A stretch of 64,000 nt of DNA. It comes from Saccharina japonica (Eukaryota; Sar; Phaeophyceae; Laminariales; Laminariaceae). Positions 22,206-33,628 of the stretch are shown here, in pieces. The stretch's first letter is position 1, and each line of letters begins with the position of its first letter. A program made the translations under genes and the position numbers. The notes under the pieces were generated by a model, which had not been told where the DNA came from, did not search any database, and was given only the letters and a program-made list of their open reading frames with translations. The stretch is from assembly GCA_008828725.1 (NCBI GenBank), contig MEHQ01002323.1, positions 138,179-202,178 of the forward strand. The letters run 5' to 3'.

Positions 22206-22233
22206 CCCACCCACCCACCCACCCACCCACCCC
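22206..22233. repeat. (CCCA)n microsatellite
   Basis: About seven tandem CCCA units. Confidence 0.8.
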
Positions 22234-22319
22234 GCCATGTGTCGCTGTGTTTAGTCACCCACTCGATCTCGTCTACTCCATCGGTGAGAGTAAATAAGAG
22301 AGAAACAACAAAGTCAGTC

Positions 22320-22970
22320 ATCAGATCGATCGACTAAATCGGCCGAATCGATACAGTTAGTAGCATATCGACAACATCGGTCACATCGATCAAAGCGGTA
22401 GATAAGATCGACAAGATCGATCGATAAGATCGATCAGAAACAATCGATACAGTAGCATATCAATAACATCGGTCACATCGATCAAAACGGTAGATAAGAT
22501 CGACAAGATCGATCGATAAGATCGATCAGAAAAAATCCATCAGAAACCGATCATAAAATCGATCAGATCGATTAACGTGATCGACATAATCAAAATAGCA
22601 TCGACAACATCGGTAAAATCGATCAGAAAATCGATTAGATCGATCAGAAAATCGATCAGAAACCGACCAGAAGCCGGCAAAATCGATAACCAAAGTCGTT
22701 CAGATCGGTCATATTTACCAATTTACACAGCAGCAGTACGTACCCGATCAAGCCAGCCACAAAAACCGCTCAGAGATGGAATAAAACCGATCAGATCGAA
22801 TTCAAAACCGATCAGATCGATTCAAAACCGATCAGGTCGACTAAAAACCGATCAGATCGACTAAAAAACGATCATATCGACTAAAAACCGATCAGATCGA
22901 TTCAAAACCGATTACAGATCGATTCAAAACCGATCACAGATCGATTCAACACCGATCAGAAAAAAACGAC
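22320..22970. repeat. GATC/CGAT-rich degenerate repeat field
   Basis: About 650 bp are made largely of GATCGAT, AAAACCGATCAGATCGATTC and similar units. The core words are self-complementary. Units of about 20-22 bp are regular at 22790-22950 (ACCGATCAGATCGATTCAAA). The field ends about 15 bp past the stop codon of the transporter gene, so it forms its 3' flank. Confidence 0.75.
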
Positions 22971-22984
22971 CATAAAAATCGAAA

Positions 22985-23143
22985 TCATATCCTGCCCACA
23001 GATGGATCGGGTATGGCCGCAACATTCGCGAAAGCCTTCGAATCTTCCCGACGGAGACCCGCCCACAGCAGCGGCCTCGACTCTGCGTCCTCCTGCCGGC
23101 AATCCTCCGTGGCTTCGGGCAAATTGAGGAGGCCAGGCAGGCC
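22985..23143 (-). CDS. MFS transporter, last exon (C-terminal tail)
   Basis: On the minus strand an acceptor TTGTTGCAG at 23144-23152 is followed by 52 codons in phase 0 and a TGA stop at 22985-22987. Translation opens GLPGLLNLPEATEDCRQED, where LPEATED is a variant of the LPET(K/R)G-type motif that follows the last membrane segment of sugar-porter and SV2-like MFS proteins. The rest (to DPSVGRI) is a hydrophilic cytoplasmic tail. Phase agrees with the end of the exon at 25523. The call rests on that phase match and the motif. Confidence 0.65.
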   Translation of the reverse strand, partial: GLPGLLNLPEATEDCRQEDAESRPLLWAGLRREDSKAFANVAAIPDPSVGRI

Positions 23144-24227
23144 CTGCAACAACAAAGCAGCAAAGAAAAAAGAAAAGTAGAAAGAACGAAAAAACACAGC
23201 GGAGAAGTTTTAACAACATGTCTGAATTACAAAACAAAGAAGCAAAATAAAAAACGTCCAATGTGTATATAATACGTATACGTATCCACCTTGTGGTACA
23301 TACAAGACTTAAAACAATAAACAGAGGAGAAGTTTCAACACATCTGTGAATTACAAAAAACGAAAAAGAAGAAAACGTCCAATATATACGCATCCACATT
23401 GTCGTACAAGGCTCTCTCTCCCCTTCGGGTTATGGTTGGCTTTCAAATCCCGGGGGGGGGGTCGCAATCCGAAAAAGGGGGAAAACACAGCAGGCGTGTG
23501 TTCCTCGTGCCCAGCTATATATGATACGTACTCGTGCAAGTAGCCATCGTGCTATTAAATAGTAGCTGGGCAAGTATCACCAACCAGCCCAAAACGAGTT
23601 TATAGTTGGTTCTATTGATACGGCAAAAGCCAAAATCAGGTATACCTTGTCCCTATTAACAAGCCCAAATCAGGTATACCTTGTACCTTGAAGCCAAAAT
23701 ATATACCTCGTGTTGGTGTATCTGGTATACTTTTTCAGAGAATACAGTTGTTTATTTTTTTAAAGCTCTCAGGCGGATTGGTAAGAAACAAAGCTTGCGT
23801 ACGTACGCAGTATAAATTATTTATTGGTGCAAACTAATAACGGCAAGAAGCCACAGAAGAAAAAAACAGCGAAAACAGACAACAAGAATGAACAAAAAAC
23901 ACACACACAAAAAACACAAGCAAAAAAAAGAAGAAAAAAAAAGAGAAGAAAACGGCGAACAAATATAAGAAGAAAATCGTTAAAAAGAGCAAGAAAGGGG
24001 GGGGGGGGGGGGAATGAAAAATGAAAAAAAACAAGGGAAGAACACGGCGATAACCAGCTATAACGCACACAACGAAAAAGACAACACGCCCGTCAAACAG
24101 TCTCATGTGGAGCGAGTACAGCACGCCCAGACGACAGTGACAAAAATCGAGACAGGCGATGCGTGAGACCCCTAAAAAACAATAGGAATACGTAGCTGGT
24201 CCTTCTGGCCCTTGGAGACAGAAGACA

Positions 24228-24452
24228 TGCTACGTTCTACAGTAGTGGTCCCTCTATAGTGCCATGGTCCCTCTATAGTGCCGGTATATGCGCCAGCTAA
24301 AACTACCGGCACTATACGTAGCGGCAACCGGCACTACTCCGCACACTACCACTGCCACACTGGTGAATCCCATCTGCTGTGCCAAGCGATTTCACAGGCA
24401 CTATAGAGGGCAACCGGCACTACTCGACCGGCACTATAGAGGGACCACTACT
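24228..24452. repeat. CTATAGTGCCGGT repeats in both orientations
   Basis: GGTCCCTCTATAGTGCC occurs twice head to tail. ACCGGCACTATAGAGGG and related forms then occur four times in the opposite orientation, making possible hairpins. A related pair occurs at 47390-47450. Confidence 0.6.
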
Positions 24453-24492
24453 ACTGCTGTACATACATACAGTACAGTACAGGACACCTGAT

Positions 24493-24632
24493 AAGAAACA
24501 GGCCAATAAAAAAAGCCAGGGTGAGATTTCGAGGAAAAAAAAAGAAATTCGGCAGTCATTATCTTGAAATTAGTGTGGAAAGCACCCTCTCTCAAACAAG
24601 AAGTCCAGCCTGGACCGGATTTCCTGTTTCTT
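24493..24632. mobile_element. Short terminal-inverted-repeat element, family C
   Basis: The ends are AAGAAACAGG and CCTGTTTCTT. The interior includes GAAAGCACCCTCTCTC and CCAGCCTGGACC. A second copy with the same ends and interior lies at 33340-33475. It has no coding capacity, which suggests a MITE or a derived repeat. Confidence 0.6.
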
Positions 24633-25522
24633 AATATTAATATAGCTGTCCTGTACTGTGGTTACAGCCGAAGATTTTTGTAGACTCGGGCTCCATGGTG
24701 CCAAAGTTTTTCGCGATTGAGACGGCAACTGCAGCTGTTGCTGTCAACGAACCAACAACGAACAGGTTTTACAGCGAAGCACAACCAGCCGGTGGACGAC
24801 AACGACGCCGCCAGCGGAAGCAGGGGGGAGGGGCTTGACGCTCCAGAAAATCCCGCAAAACTCGGCACAGAGAGCGAAAAACAAAATAACAAAAAATTAT
24901 AATAAAAAAACTACAGTAAGGGGGAAAAAAACACTCCAGAAAAAAGCACAAAACAACAAAAAAACGAGAATACAACAACAACAACAACAACAACAACAAA
25001 AACGTAGCATACGTAACATAAATCGAAAGGAAAAATAAGACTACTAAGAACACGAAATTAACGAAATAAAAACAGTTTTTATCAAAATGTTAAAACAAGT
25101 TGAAATTGAACAACTGCACGGTTTACATATACATATTTAAAAAATTAAATATATATCATAGGGCTGACGGATATATAGGGTTAAAAAAAAAAACTACATT
25201 AACAAGTACCAGGTGTTAAAAGCAACCAAGTGACACGTAACACACCGGTGTATATGTGTATATATAAACACCAATAGCATTACGTAAACCTGGGTCGGTC
25301 GTTAGTGATGAATGGACCGTAAGACAGCTGTTCTTCGTGACAAACGGCCCAACTTTCGATGGACAGCTCTTCGAAATAGCTTGTAGCTTTTCACTTTTTG
25401 CTGGCAGCAGCACGACTATGATAGCCTATAGTCCGTACTTCAGTTTGTCAGCAACAACGCTATCATATACGGTACCGATTTTCAATGAATCGAGTTGCAA
25501 CCTTCTCCTCTCCTCTCCTCAC

Positions 25523-25691
25523 CTGCCCGGCCAGGCCCCCGACCACCCCCGCCGCCAAGAGCAGACCCGCAATCCCCTCGTAACCTACCGAAGTCGCGAC
25601 CCAGTAAGAAGCCCCAATCGCGCCAATGCGAGCAAAAGCATTGCTTGCCGCGTGCCCCGTCGATCGAATCTCCGTGGGGTACAGCTCAGGC
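25523..25691 (-). CDS. MFS transporter exon (loop 10-11, TM11, TM12)
   Basis: The minus-strand exon is bounded by ATGCTAG acceptor and GTGAGG donor. It reads PELYPTEIRSTGHAASNAFA, the signature PE-(L/Y)-YPT-x-(I/V)-R-(S/A)-x-G that follows TM10 of SV2-like and sugar-porter MFS proteins. Two hydrophobic stretches (RIGAIGASYWVATSVG and GIAGLLLAAGVVGGLAG) correspond to TM11 and TM12. The first base completes a Thr codon begun by the exon ending at 28812, and the exon ends in phase 0, matching the exon at 23143. The protein should be a membrane transporter for an organic solute; the substrate is not predictable. Confidence 0.9.
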
Positions 25692-25723
25692 CTAGCATGA
25701 GCGGGGAGGACGGGAGCGGGGGG

Positions 25724-26678
25724 GGGGAGGGAGAGAGAGAGAGAGAGGTGAGCCGCGGGGGAGGAGGCGACGACTCATTTGCATTGGTTGCCTTACTGCG
25801 GTGGATCATACCTGGTAGTAAATAGGACCAAATAGTGTTCGTAAAAATAGGGAAATATATGGGTTTTTGTGTTTACCGTGGGTTCCCTATTTACTGTGTA
25901 TGGTGTCCGGTAATAGTAATATAGCCATTGCCCACGGCATCCTTTTCGAGACGGAGCACCGTTCCTGCTCCTAAAAAGATAAAAGACTAATTCTGGAAGG
26001 GAAAGAAAAGAAAAAACTCGACAAGCTCTCCGATAGTAACGGCCCTTTTACCAAATTTATGGTCAGACTACCAACCAAGGCGTTTAGACCATACGACTGC
26101 ATTCGCTTGAACACCAATCTCCCTCCCCACATCAAGACACGAAAAAAAAGGGTGCCACAAAACGGCTCATTTCGGGCGCTTCAAGGCCTCTGTTAGCCGT
26201 NACGGCTAACAGAGGCCTTGAAGCGCCCGAAATGAGCCGTTTTGTGGCACCCTTTTTTTTCGTGTCTTGATGTGGGGAGGGAGATTGGTGTTCAAGCGAA
26301 TGCAGTCGTATGGTCTAAACGCCTTGGTTGGTAGTCTGACCATAAATTTGGTAAAAGGGCCGTTACTATCGGAGAGCTTGTCGAGTTTTTTCTTTTCTTT
26401 CCCTTCCAGAATTAGTCTTTTATCTTTTTAGGAGCAGGAACGGTGCTCCGTCTCGAAAAGGATGCCGTGGGCAATGGCTATATTACTATTACCGGACACC
26501 ATACACAGTAAATAGGGAACCCACGGTAAACACAAAAACCCATATATTTCCCTATTTTTACGAACACTATTTGGTCCTATTTACTACCAGGTATGATCCA
26601 CCGCAGTAAGGCAACCAATGCAAATGAGTCGTCGCCTCCTCCCCCGCGGCTCACCTCTCTCTCTCTCTCTCCCTCCCC
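25724..26678. repeat. Perfect palindrome, two 477-bp arms around an n
   Basis: Positions 25724-26200 are the reverse complement of 26202-26678, with a single ambiguous base at 26201 as the only spacer. I could find no mismatch along the arms. The left edge lies 33 bp from the transporter exon at 25691, inside its intron. Both arms carry a family K repeat. The n at the exact centre points to a fold-back assembly artefact or a collapsed inverted duplication. Confidence 0.9.
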
Positions 26679-27624
26679 GTGATCTGTACGGCGTGCACAA
26701 TGTCACCAGTCAGAGACAAACTAAAGCCGAGTAGAGGTTGTCGCCAGTCGCAAGGTATATGTGCGTTATCACCCTGTATTTTAATTGCGTTTATTTGTAA
26801 TGCGTGTTTCGTTTGTGTTGTCCCGCCATTTCCAAGTCCATGACGGCCCGTGCGCCAATGCTATATATTCCAGTAGGCACATGTTTGGGCTCAAACTTAT
26901 CTGACGGGGAGGGCCCCTCAGCTGAACCACTGCTTTTGGAACTCCTTTCGTTTCTACAATAAGGTGTAATGGTTGTGTGCCCAGCTGTTGGGCTATTTAT
27001 GAGTCGGGTGCTCGGTAAATAGTGGACCTAAATCGGGGTTTGAGATGCAGAAGCTTTCGCGTTTCCATGGAAGCTTCCGTGAAGTGGTGGAAGCTTCGAT
27101 GGAAGCTTTCGGCGACTTCAACGAACAAGAGCCAATAGGGTACCAGATACCAGACCCCACGTGCGACGATAGGTGTAGTAGTACTCTACGTACGGCCTCC
27201 ACATTTGTGACTAGCAGGCTTATCAACCGTGGAGCCGAGTGTACACAGGGACCCTTTCCGTTTTACTACATTATTAGTGTTTTCGAAACCTACACACGTA
27301 GTAGCATTTACCGTGTCCTTCACACACAAAACATACCAGATTCTGCACCAAACAAACATGTCGATGTTTGCAGGGGTCCGTGGACTTTTGTTTCTTTCAG
27401 ATCGTACAAAACGCGCAGAGAAGCCGCGCGCGGGTCGAGCCTTAGCCTGAGCTAGGGTTGCATTTAGGGTTAGTATTGCAGGTTAGGATTGGGCAGGGTT
27501 GATGCCTTCTCTTAATTTGGTTAGAAAAAAACATCTTAAAATGCACAACAAAATCAGCCTACAAACGTAAGTTTAGTTTTAGTACAGGCTGGTTCAAGCA
27601 TAAAGCGGAAAATTCACTCAGTGG
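26679..27624. other. Intronic non-coding DNA
   Basis: No exon is found. A small GGAAGCTTCC cluster lies at 27045-27115, the same motif as at 44935-45680. Confidence 0.45.
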
Positions 27625-27904
27625 CCAATGTCCACGCCGTTTTTTGGAGATAAGACCCTGAAATTTGGCACACATGTTTTATGCGCCCTACCCGAGAGAT
27701 GGATTTTTATTTTTTTATTTTTTTCCGTCAGATATTGTTTGTTTTGTAATTTTGTGGGAAATTTGGGTCAATTTGGGTCTAGGAAATCCAAAATTTCCGG
27801 CGAAAAAAAAAAAAAAAAACATCCGTAAAAGGCTCGAGTAGGGCGCATAAAACTCGTGTACCAAATTTCAGGGTCTATCTCCAAAAAACGGCGTGGACAT
27901 TTGG
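27625..27904. mobile_element. Foldback element with about 68-bp inverted ends
   Basis: The left arm (CCAATGTCCACGCCGTTTTT... to about 27697) is complementary to the right arm (about 27836 to ACGGCGTGGACATTTGG). The imperfect match continues a little outside. The centre is T- and A-rich without an ORF. Probable MITE or foldback transposon. Confidence 0.75.
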
Positions 27905-28646
27905 ACTTTAATGCGGTAAAAGGGCAAAAATAGGCGTTGCCTCGTAATTACTTAGTTTCAGTATAGAATCGACTTTGGGCGTTAAATATGACTTAATATG
28001 ATCATTCGCAGTCAGATCTTCGAATATTTGCGTGAAACTTCGTACAAACATGCCTTGGACCACCTGGAAGCGGCTCGTTCAGAAAAAAAAAATGGGGGGA
28101 AAACATGTTTTCCTACGGAAACGCCTGACTATTGTTGACCACTTTGAAGGCCTGTGATTGGTCGGGCCACATTTTCGGCGGTAGCGCCAGTTCTAGGTCC
28201 TTGAGCAAAAAACTGGCGACGTCACCGTCTTCCACTGTTCATGGCGGTCAGTATAATACCAAATATGTGACATTGGAGTTGCTATTGCATGCGGCATTCA
28301 TGACTGACGAAATTTGCCGTGATATGCCTGAACCAGCTCGTAGCTTGTATATAGCATAATTGGTCAAGCCCGGCCGACATGAATAAACGTATGCCAGTCT
28401 GATCGACAAAAAAATACACCATGTGAGGGATATTGATTTGACATGGCCCACAAAAGGGTCTAATTGTTCCTTTAGCATATTTCCGATCAGACTGATATAT
28501 GTATATAGCACGCGACAGATGTTAAGGATCTCTTATTTCTGGCCAGACTGGAATTCTCATGTTGAAGACTGGGTGTGTTCCACATGATTTTCAATACGAA
28601 GAGGTCGCATTATTAATACTTTCCCCAAAATCTCAGTCTCAAATGA

Positions 28647-28734
28647 TTAACCCCTTAAGAACTGGTCCCACCTACGTGGGGACAAACTACTTGGAATTAG
28701 TGAGGTATTTTTGTTTCAGTTCTGAATGGGTTAA
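28647..28734. mobile_element. piggyBac-like MITE, diverged family P copy
   Basis: It is flanked by TTAA on both sides (28647-28650 and 28731-28734). The inside begins CCCCTTAAGAACTGG and ends CAGTTCTGAATGGG. The interior keeps GGGGACAAACTACTTGGAATTAG, shared with the other family P copies. Confidence 0.65.
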
Positions 28735-28811
28735 GTTAATCAGATTCTTAACATCTGTCGGGTACTGTACAGCAGCAGGAAGGCAAAAAAACACAAAAAA
28801 CAAAAACTCAC

Positions 28812-29009
28812 GTGATCACCCATGCCAAACACGCGGACATATAAGCCGTGCCTCTAGCTAAAAAGGAGAACAGCAGCAGCCACCACATCGAGGTCCCCAG
28901 CGGCAGCAGCAGCGTGGCTACGCCCGACAGAATGAAGTTAATCGAGAGGCTAATTCGGCGGTCAATTTTGTCCACGTAGAGCCTCGTTACCACGTTGGAC
29001 ACCAGCTCA
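28812..29009 (-). CDS. MFS transporter exon (TM9 and TM10)
   Basis: The exon lies between acceptor CCTCCCCTCAG (minus strand) and a consensus GTGAGT donor at 28811-28806. Translation gives ELVSNVVTRLYVDKIDRRIS, the loop with the D-x(2)-(D/G)-R-R pattern found between TM8 and TM9 in the MFS. Two hydrophobic segments follow (SINFILSGVATLLLPLG and MWWLLLFSFLARG). The exon ends AWVIT in phase 2, which joins exactly to the PELYPTEIR exon. The start is in phase 2, so it does not follow the exon at 50139 directly; intermediate exons are missing. Base composition (GC-rich) contrasts with the flanking introns. Confidence 0.85.
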
Positions 29010-29017
29010 CTGAGGGG

Positions 29018-29135
29018 AGGGGAGGGGAGGCGAGCGGTAGGGAGCGGGACGGGGAGCGCGGAAGGAGTGGATAGGGAGCAGGGCAGAGGAAGAGGTGAGT
29101 GGAGGGGAGGGGAGGGGAGGGAGGGAGGGAGGGGA
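29018..29135. repeat. Purine-rich GGAGGGGAGG tract upstream of exon
   Basis: On the minus strand this is a C/T-rich polypyrimidine tract immediately before the exon at 29009. It consists of repeated GGGGA/GGGAG words. Confidence 0.6.
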
Positions 29136-29449
29136 GGAGGGGGTTGTTTGATTGTTTTGCTTCGGGCGGAGCAGCACCATACAGGAGAGCGTCCAGAAAT
29201 ACAAGTATGTACGAGCATATCGGGTACCTGTGCCTAGAGAGTGTCGTTTCCAAAATGGTTGGCGCACTAACTAAGAGGAAAATGCCGCATGTCATTGAGG
29301 CTAACTACACGTCAATACATCACAGCATTGTGCAGTACATACCGCAAACAGCAAACACAGTAATTCAACTATCTGGTACACGTCAACACAGCACAGTACA
29401 GCGCTGCTATGTAAGGAAAAAATCACAACAAGCCAACAAAAGTGGGCAA

Positions 29450-29773
29450 AGCAAGCAAACAAAGCAAGCAAGCAAAGCAAGCAAGCAAAGCAAACAAAGC
29501 AAAGCAAACAAAGCAAAGCAAACAAAGCAAACAAAGCAAACAAAGCAAACAAAGCAAACAAAGCAAACAAAGCAAACAAAGCAAACAAAGCAAACAAAGC
29601 AAACAAAGCAAAGCAAACAAAGCAAAGCAAACAAACAAACAAACAAAGCAAACAAAACAAACGAAACAAACAAACAAAACAAACAAACAAAACAAACAAA
29701 CAAACAAACAAAACAAACAAACAAACAGAACAAACAAACAAACAAACAAACAAACAAACGGGGGGGGGGGGGG
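29450..29773. repeat. (AAAGCAAAC)/(CAAA)n tandem repeat and G run
   Basis: About 310 bp of AAAGCAAAC and AACAAAC units are followed directly by a run of about 14 G. All three plus-strand frames stay open through it, giving Lys/Gln/Thr/Ser repeats; these are compositional ORFs, not genes. Confidence 0.9.
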
Positions 29774-30436
29774 TGTACTCGCGTCATGCATGGCCACGGG
29801 GGACGGGGGGACTTAGGGGGCGATTACTGATACAACTATAGCCCATCGGTCTCTTGTCCTGGCGCGTACCGTTACCCATCATGATTCCAGCGTTGCCCTC
29901 AAATATCGTGCTGGGTGTCGACGGGTAGAGAGAACACCAAGTGTCCGTGCCGATAACACCAAGTGTCCGTGCCGATTCTTCATCCTATGCATGTACCTGC
30001 TGTGTACCAGGTATTTTTGTGCATCTAGTTTTCCTTATCTTCGCCCTTTTCTTTCTCCTTCCGATTAATAGTAGTAACTCAGATCCGGGGTCACAAAGTA
30101 GGCTCTTCTCTGTTCTCCCTCCTCTCCACTACTCGTTCGGTTCGTGCCTTGCATTTTTATCGCGCGAGAACACTTCCGGTCCTTTCTTCCCTCGTCGACT
30201 ATTAATACCATAAAATTGGGACTCGTACCCACGGTGCTTCGTCGACGCTCTCAGCAGTTGCTTTCGTTTTTTATTTTATTTTTTGCACATAAACTCGACG
30301 CACATCTCACATGAGATTCGACCTCCAGAATCAACTTTTATGTACGAAGTAGCATTCGATTTTCGCACTGTTGTACATTTGAGTGACAGACCCACGCACA
30401 CCGCGCAGCAGCAGCAGCAGCAGCAGCGGATGAAAC

Positions 30437-30604
30437 CTATTCAGAACTGAAAAACTTATTCTACACTAATTCCAAGTAGTTTGTCCCCAAAAACGGGGGA
30501 CCGGTTCTTAACCCTTGTAGGACTGGAGTCCCGTTTTGGGGACAAATTACTTACAATTAGAGAGGTTTGTCCCCAAAAAGGGACTTCAGTTCTTAAGGGT
30601 AACG
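30437..30604. mobile_element. Two abutting family P (piggyBac-like) MITEs
   Basis: A diverged copy (30437-30511, ending CCGGTTCTTAA) shares a TTAA with a second copy (30508-30604) that begins TTAACCCTTGTAGGACTGGAG and ends CAGTTCTTAAGGGTAA. The two copies are joined at the shared TTAA, as expected for insertion of one at the edge of the other. Confidence 0.65.
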
Positions 30605-32044
30605 CTGTTTTGGCCTACTTACAGTAGCAGTAGTTTCACCGCCACTCTCAGTTTTCAACACTCAAGTTTAGGTACTGGTACTGCTATATATAAGGAGACG
30701 GCATACAAGGTAGCAAGGTACCAGACCGACTAGCTGGTAGAACCTGTCTGTACTATATACGTACGGGTACAAACCTGCCTCGAGTGTTTGGAAGGTGCTT
30801 TGGTAAGCCCTAGCGGCTAAGACACGCCAAAAACGGGTTAAGACAAGTACACTCAGGCCCGCCGCAGGCGAGAAAAATTGGGGTAAGACACGCTTTAAGA
30901 CATTTGTCTTAAGTGCCTTTTATTGTCTTAAATGTCTTACTTGGATAAGGCATTTCCCTTAAAAAAATGTATTAGACGTGTCTTACTGCATTTTCTCGCC
31001 CTGGCAGGCGTTTCTATCAGGTATACTAAAATCCACAACCTTTGTCAAGCGGATTTCGCTCGAAATCGGTGTGCTATCATTCTTGAGGCAATACATAGGG
31101 ACGGATATCCTCACCATTGCCTAATTCGTCGTTTATAAAGAGATGCGGTGTGCATACGATCCCCTACACAAAATGAAAATATTACGATGATAAGCACAAA
31201 ATCTGGGATTCTCGCCGCCAATTCTATGTTTTGGACTTGGGGTTTGGCCACGTGTTCTCAAAAAGGGCAAACCAAGGGATTGATCACTGCTCCCTTTTTT
31301 TCCTTTTCTTTTCCCGTCGGTTTTGGCCAAAAACAACAGCAGTAGCCCTAAAAATGTGCGTAGTCCACGAAAAAATATGAAAATAAAAGCATTAACGAAT
31401 GGCTTTGGAAGTCTTGGACGAAGCATGTGCCTATTCTCGTATCTCGCACAGGGAAAACGGCGTGAGAAAGCGGGGAGGCGATTGAAAAGGGCATTTCATA
31501 GTGGCTGGCCCAGCTCGTACATAGCATTGTACAGATTGTACATCACAACCCAATGTCGAAACTTGTATGTTCACACCTCCATCTGATGATAGCAAACGGT
31601 AAAACAGCTCAGCATACATAAGCAGGGTGCGTGCATGCACCAGCAGGAAGGAACATGAACAACAGAAGCACAATAACAGCGGGCTGCATATATTCAGTGT
31701 ACATCAGTATATCGCTGTTTGGTGATCGATGGTAAGATATTCGTGATTGTTGGTTTATTTGTAATATAACCGTTCTCTCCTCTCAGCTCAAGCAAAACTA
31801 AGGTAGTTCGTACTCACATTCAGTGAAATCTAGAATTACACTTAACACGCGCGAACGGCTTATTATAAAATCGAGTAGTAACTACCAGGCTCCTATTAAT
31901 AGTACATCACGAAACCTACACCAATACCAACACATAGACCAAAAATTCTACGCAGTTCGCAAAGTTGAGTATCTACTATTCAATCGGTTGAACTCACAGC
32001 TGACGTGTTTATAATAATTTTATTTAAATACACTGTTTGCCTCG
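30605..32044. other. Intronic non-coding DNA
   Basis: No exon or gene is recognised. Between 30800 and 31000 several TAAGACA/TGTCTTA words recur in both orientations. Confidence 0.4.
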
Positions 32045-32390
32045 GGGTCACGGTAATTTTGGTGCGAAAAAAATGAGTTATTGCCTCTTTTCGAGTGCAG
32101 GGACGCTGCCCTACGAAACAAGACACGTAAGGGACGAAACCGCGTCTTAGACAAGCCCCTGCTGAAAAAGGGCTCTACTACATTATTTAAGACATATCTT
32201 GGCCGCCCCGGACCCCGTTTTTAAGGATTTCGTATCTAACGGCGTTATTTTGGTGCTCAAAAACTGCCTTATTGCCCCTTTTCGAGCGCAGGGACTTGCC
32301 TCACGAAAATAAGACACGTAAGGGACGAAACAGCGTCTACGACAAGCCCCTGCTGAGAAGGGGCTCTGAGACATGTATTAGCCGCTAGAG
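32045..32390. repeat. Direct duplication of about 170 bp
   Basis: Two diverged copies (about 32045-32215 and 32235-32390) share CGAGTGCAGGGACG / CGAGCGCAGGGACT, AAGACACGTAAGGGACGAAA, and CAAGCCCCTGCTGA. No coding sense is evident. Confidence 0.7.
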
Positions 32391-32417
32391 CTTATGCTTT
32401 GGTGTGCTTCGGTTGCC

Positions 32418-32700
32418 TATCTTTTCCTTTCGTTCCTAGTCTTGCTCTGTTTACGTTGTTTTTATTTTAGTTTATTTTGTATTATTTTTCTGTCTCATCT
32501 CCTCCAGGAGAAGCATAACACTTTTTTTGTTTGCCTTTAGTTGTCGTTTTTGTTTGTTTGTTGATCTGTTATATTGTATTTATTTTGTATTATTTATTTT
32601 TCCCTTTTCCCTTTTCGTTTTTCTTTTTTTCTCTTTCACGCAGCTGGGTTCCTAGCAGGGTACGTAGGTCGTGCCTGTCGTATATATGGCATTGCATTGT
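32418..32700. repeat. Dispersed repeat with copy at 36124-36438
   Basis: Both copies share CCTTTC..CGTTCCTAGTCTTGC, TCATCTCCTC..GGAGAAGCA, CTCTTTCACGCA and the right-hand block CTAGCAGGGTA...GCCTGTCGTATATGGCATTGCATTG. Next to each, in opposite orientation, lies CAGTGATGGAGAT (32778) or its complement (near 36045), which resembles hAT-type ends. No transposase is present. Confidence 0.55.
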
Positions 32701-33339
32701 CTGCTCTCTGCTCTGCTTACTGCATTGCAGCGTAGTATCTCTTTGTCGTAGTTTTGTGACCACATAACTACAAAGCAGTGATGGAGATTGCCTCCGGCAA
32801 CAGTGCCGATCAATTCTTGAAAAAGATTGCCCCCAAAAAGGCAATCTTGATCTTTTCGGCAATCTTGGCGAAAAGAGGCAATCTTGATCTCGATCTTCAA
32901 TCTTGATCTTTATCTCGCCAAAGTTAAGCAGGTTTAATGCTTTATTTTCGTTCGTATACATATATACGTGGCTCCATTTTTTTTTCAATGTACGACTACT
33001 TCGAGTATTTGGTACCCGCATTTTTGTCGTACACACGTACCAGCTGATTGGTGCACTGCAACAGCATCATACACACACCTATGATTAATGATCAGAAACA
33101 GGACAAGCTGGACCAGGCTCGATTTCTTATTCGATAATGGGATAATTTCTACACAATTTCAATACAGTACCTGCCTGTTCAGAAGAAAGTATTTCAGAAG
33201 AAAGTCAGCACGAAAAATTGAAAAAAATGATAAAAAAAGCTCTCAGCCTATACTCGTAGTCAGAGCCTAAGAATGAATATACGAGTAGTTCACAACAAAA
33301 AAACTTGTTGTGCACTATTAATAATAATACCTAACTACT

Positions 33340-33475
33340 AAGAAACAGGATACTTAGAAAAACGCGCTAAGATTTGAAGACAATAAGAAATTCGGGAGTC
33401 GTTATTCTTGAAATTTGTGTGGAAAGCACCCTCTCTCGAACAACGAATCCAGCCTGGACCAGACTTCCTGTTTCT
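33340..33475. mobile_element. Short terminal-inverted-repeat element, family C copy 2
   Basis: It has the same AAGAAACAGG...CCTGTTTCT ends and the same interior blocks as the element at 24493-24632. Confidence 0.6.
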
Positions 33476-33628
33476 CATTAGGTGTCCTGTACTGTAGGAT
33501 CGAAACTTGAAGGTGCAACATGAGGAACTGAGCTTTTGCGCGCACCCAGAATAAGACAATCAGGCTGAGCCCGATTTAAGGTTTCTTGTGAGAGGGCCAG
33601 TACTGTATATAACATGGCGTTTTAATTA

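Larger units (their letters stand above)
23144..25522 (-). other. Intron of the transporter gene
   Basis: This 2.4-kb intron starts GTGAGG at 25522. It contains A-rich low-complexity DNA (23830-24030, 24890-25030), a G run at about 24000, CAGGTATACC repeats at 23640-23720, inverted GTGCCGGT repeats at 24228-24452 and a 140-bp terminal-inverted-repeat element at 24493-24632. No other gene is seen. Confidence 0.5.

Noticed and set aside
29150-29300. Extension of the TM9-10 exon into upstream minus-strand ORF (Pro/Ser-rich)
   Set aside because: The frame is open only because of the C/T-rich polypyrimidine tract; a good acceptor (CCCCTCAG) lies at the exon edge.
29301-29816. Several long ORFs on both strands (Lys/Gln- or Phe/Cys-rich)
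   Set aside because: They are translations of the AAAGCAAAC/CAAA tandem repeat in all frames; composition only.
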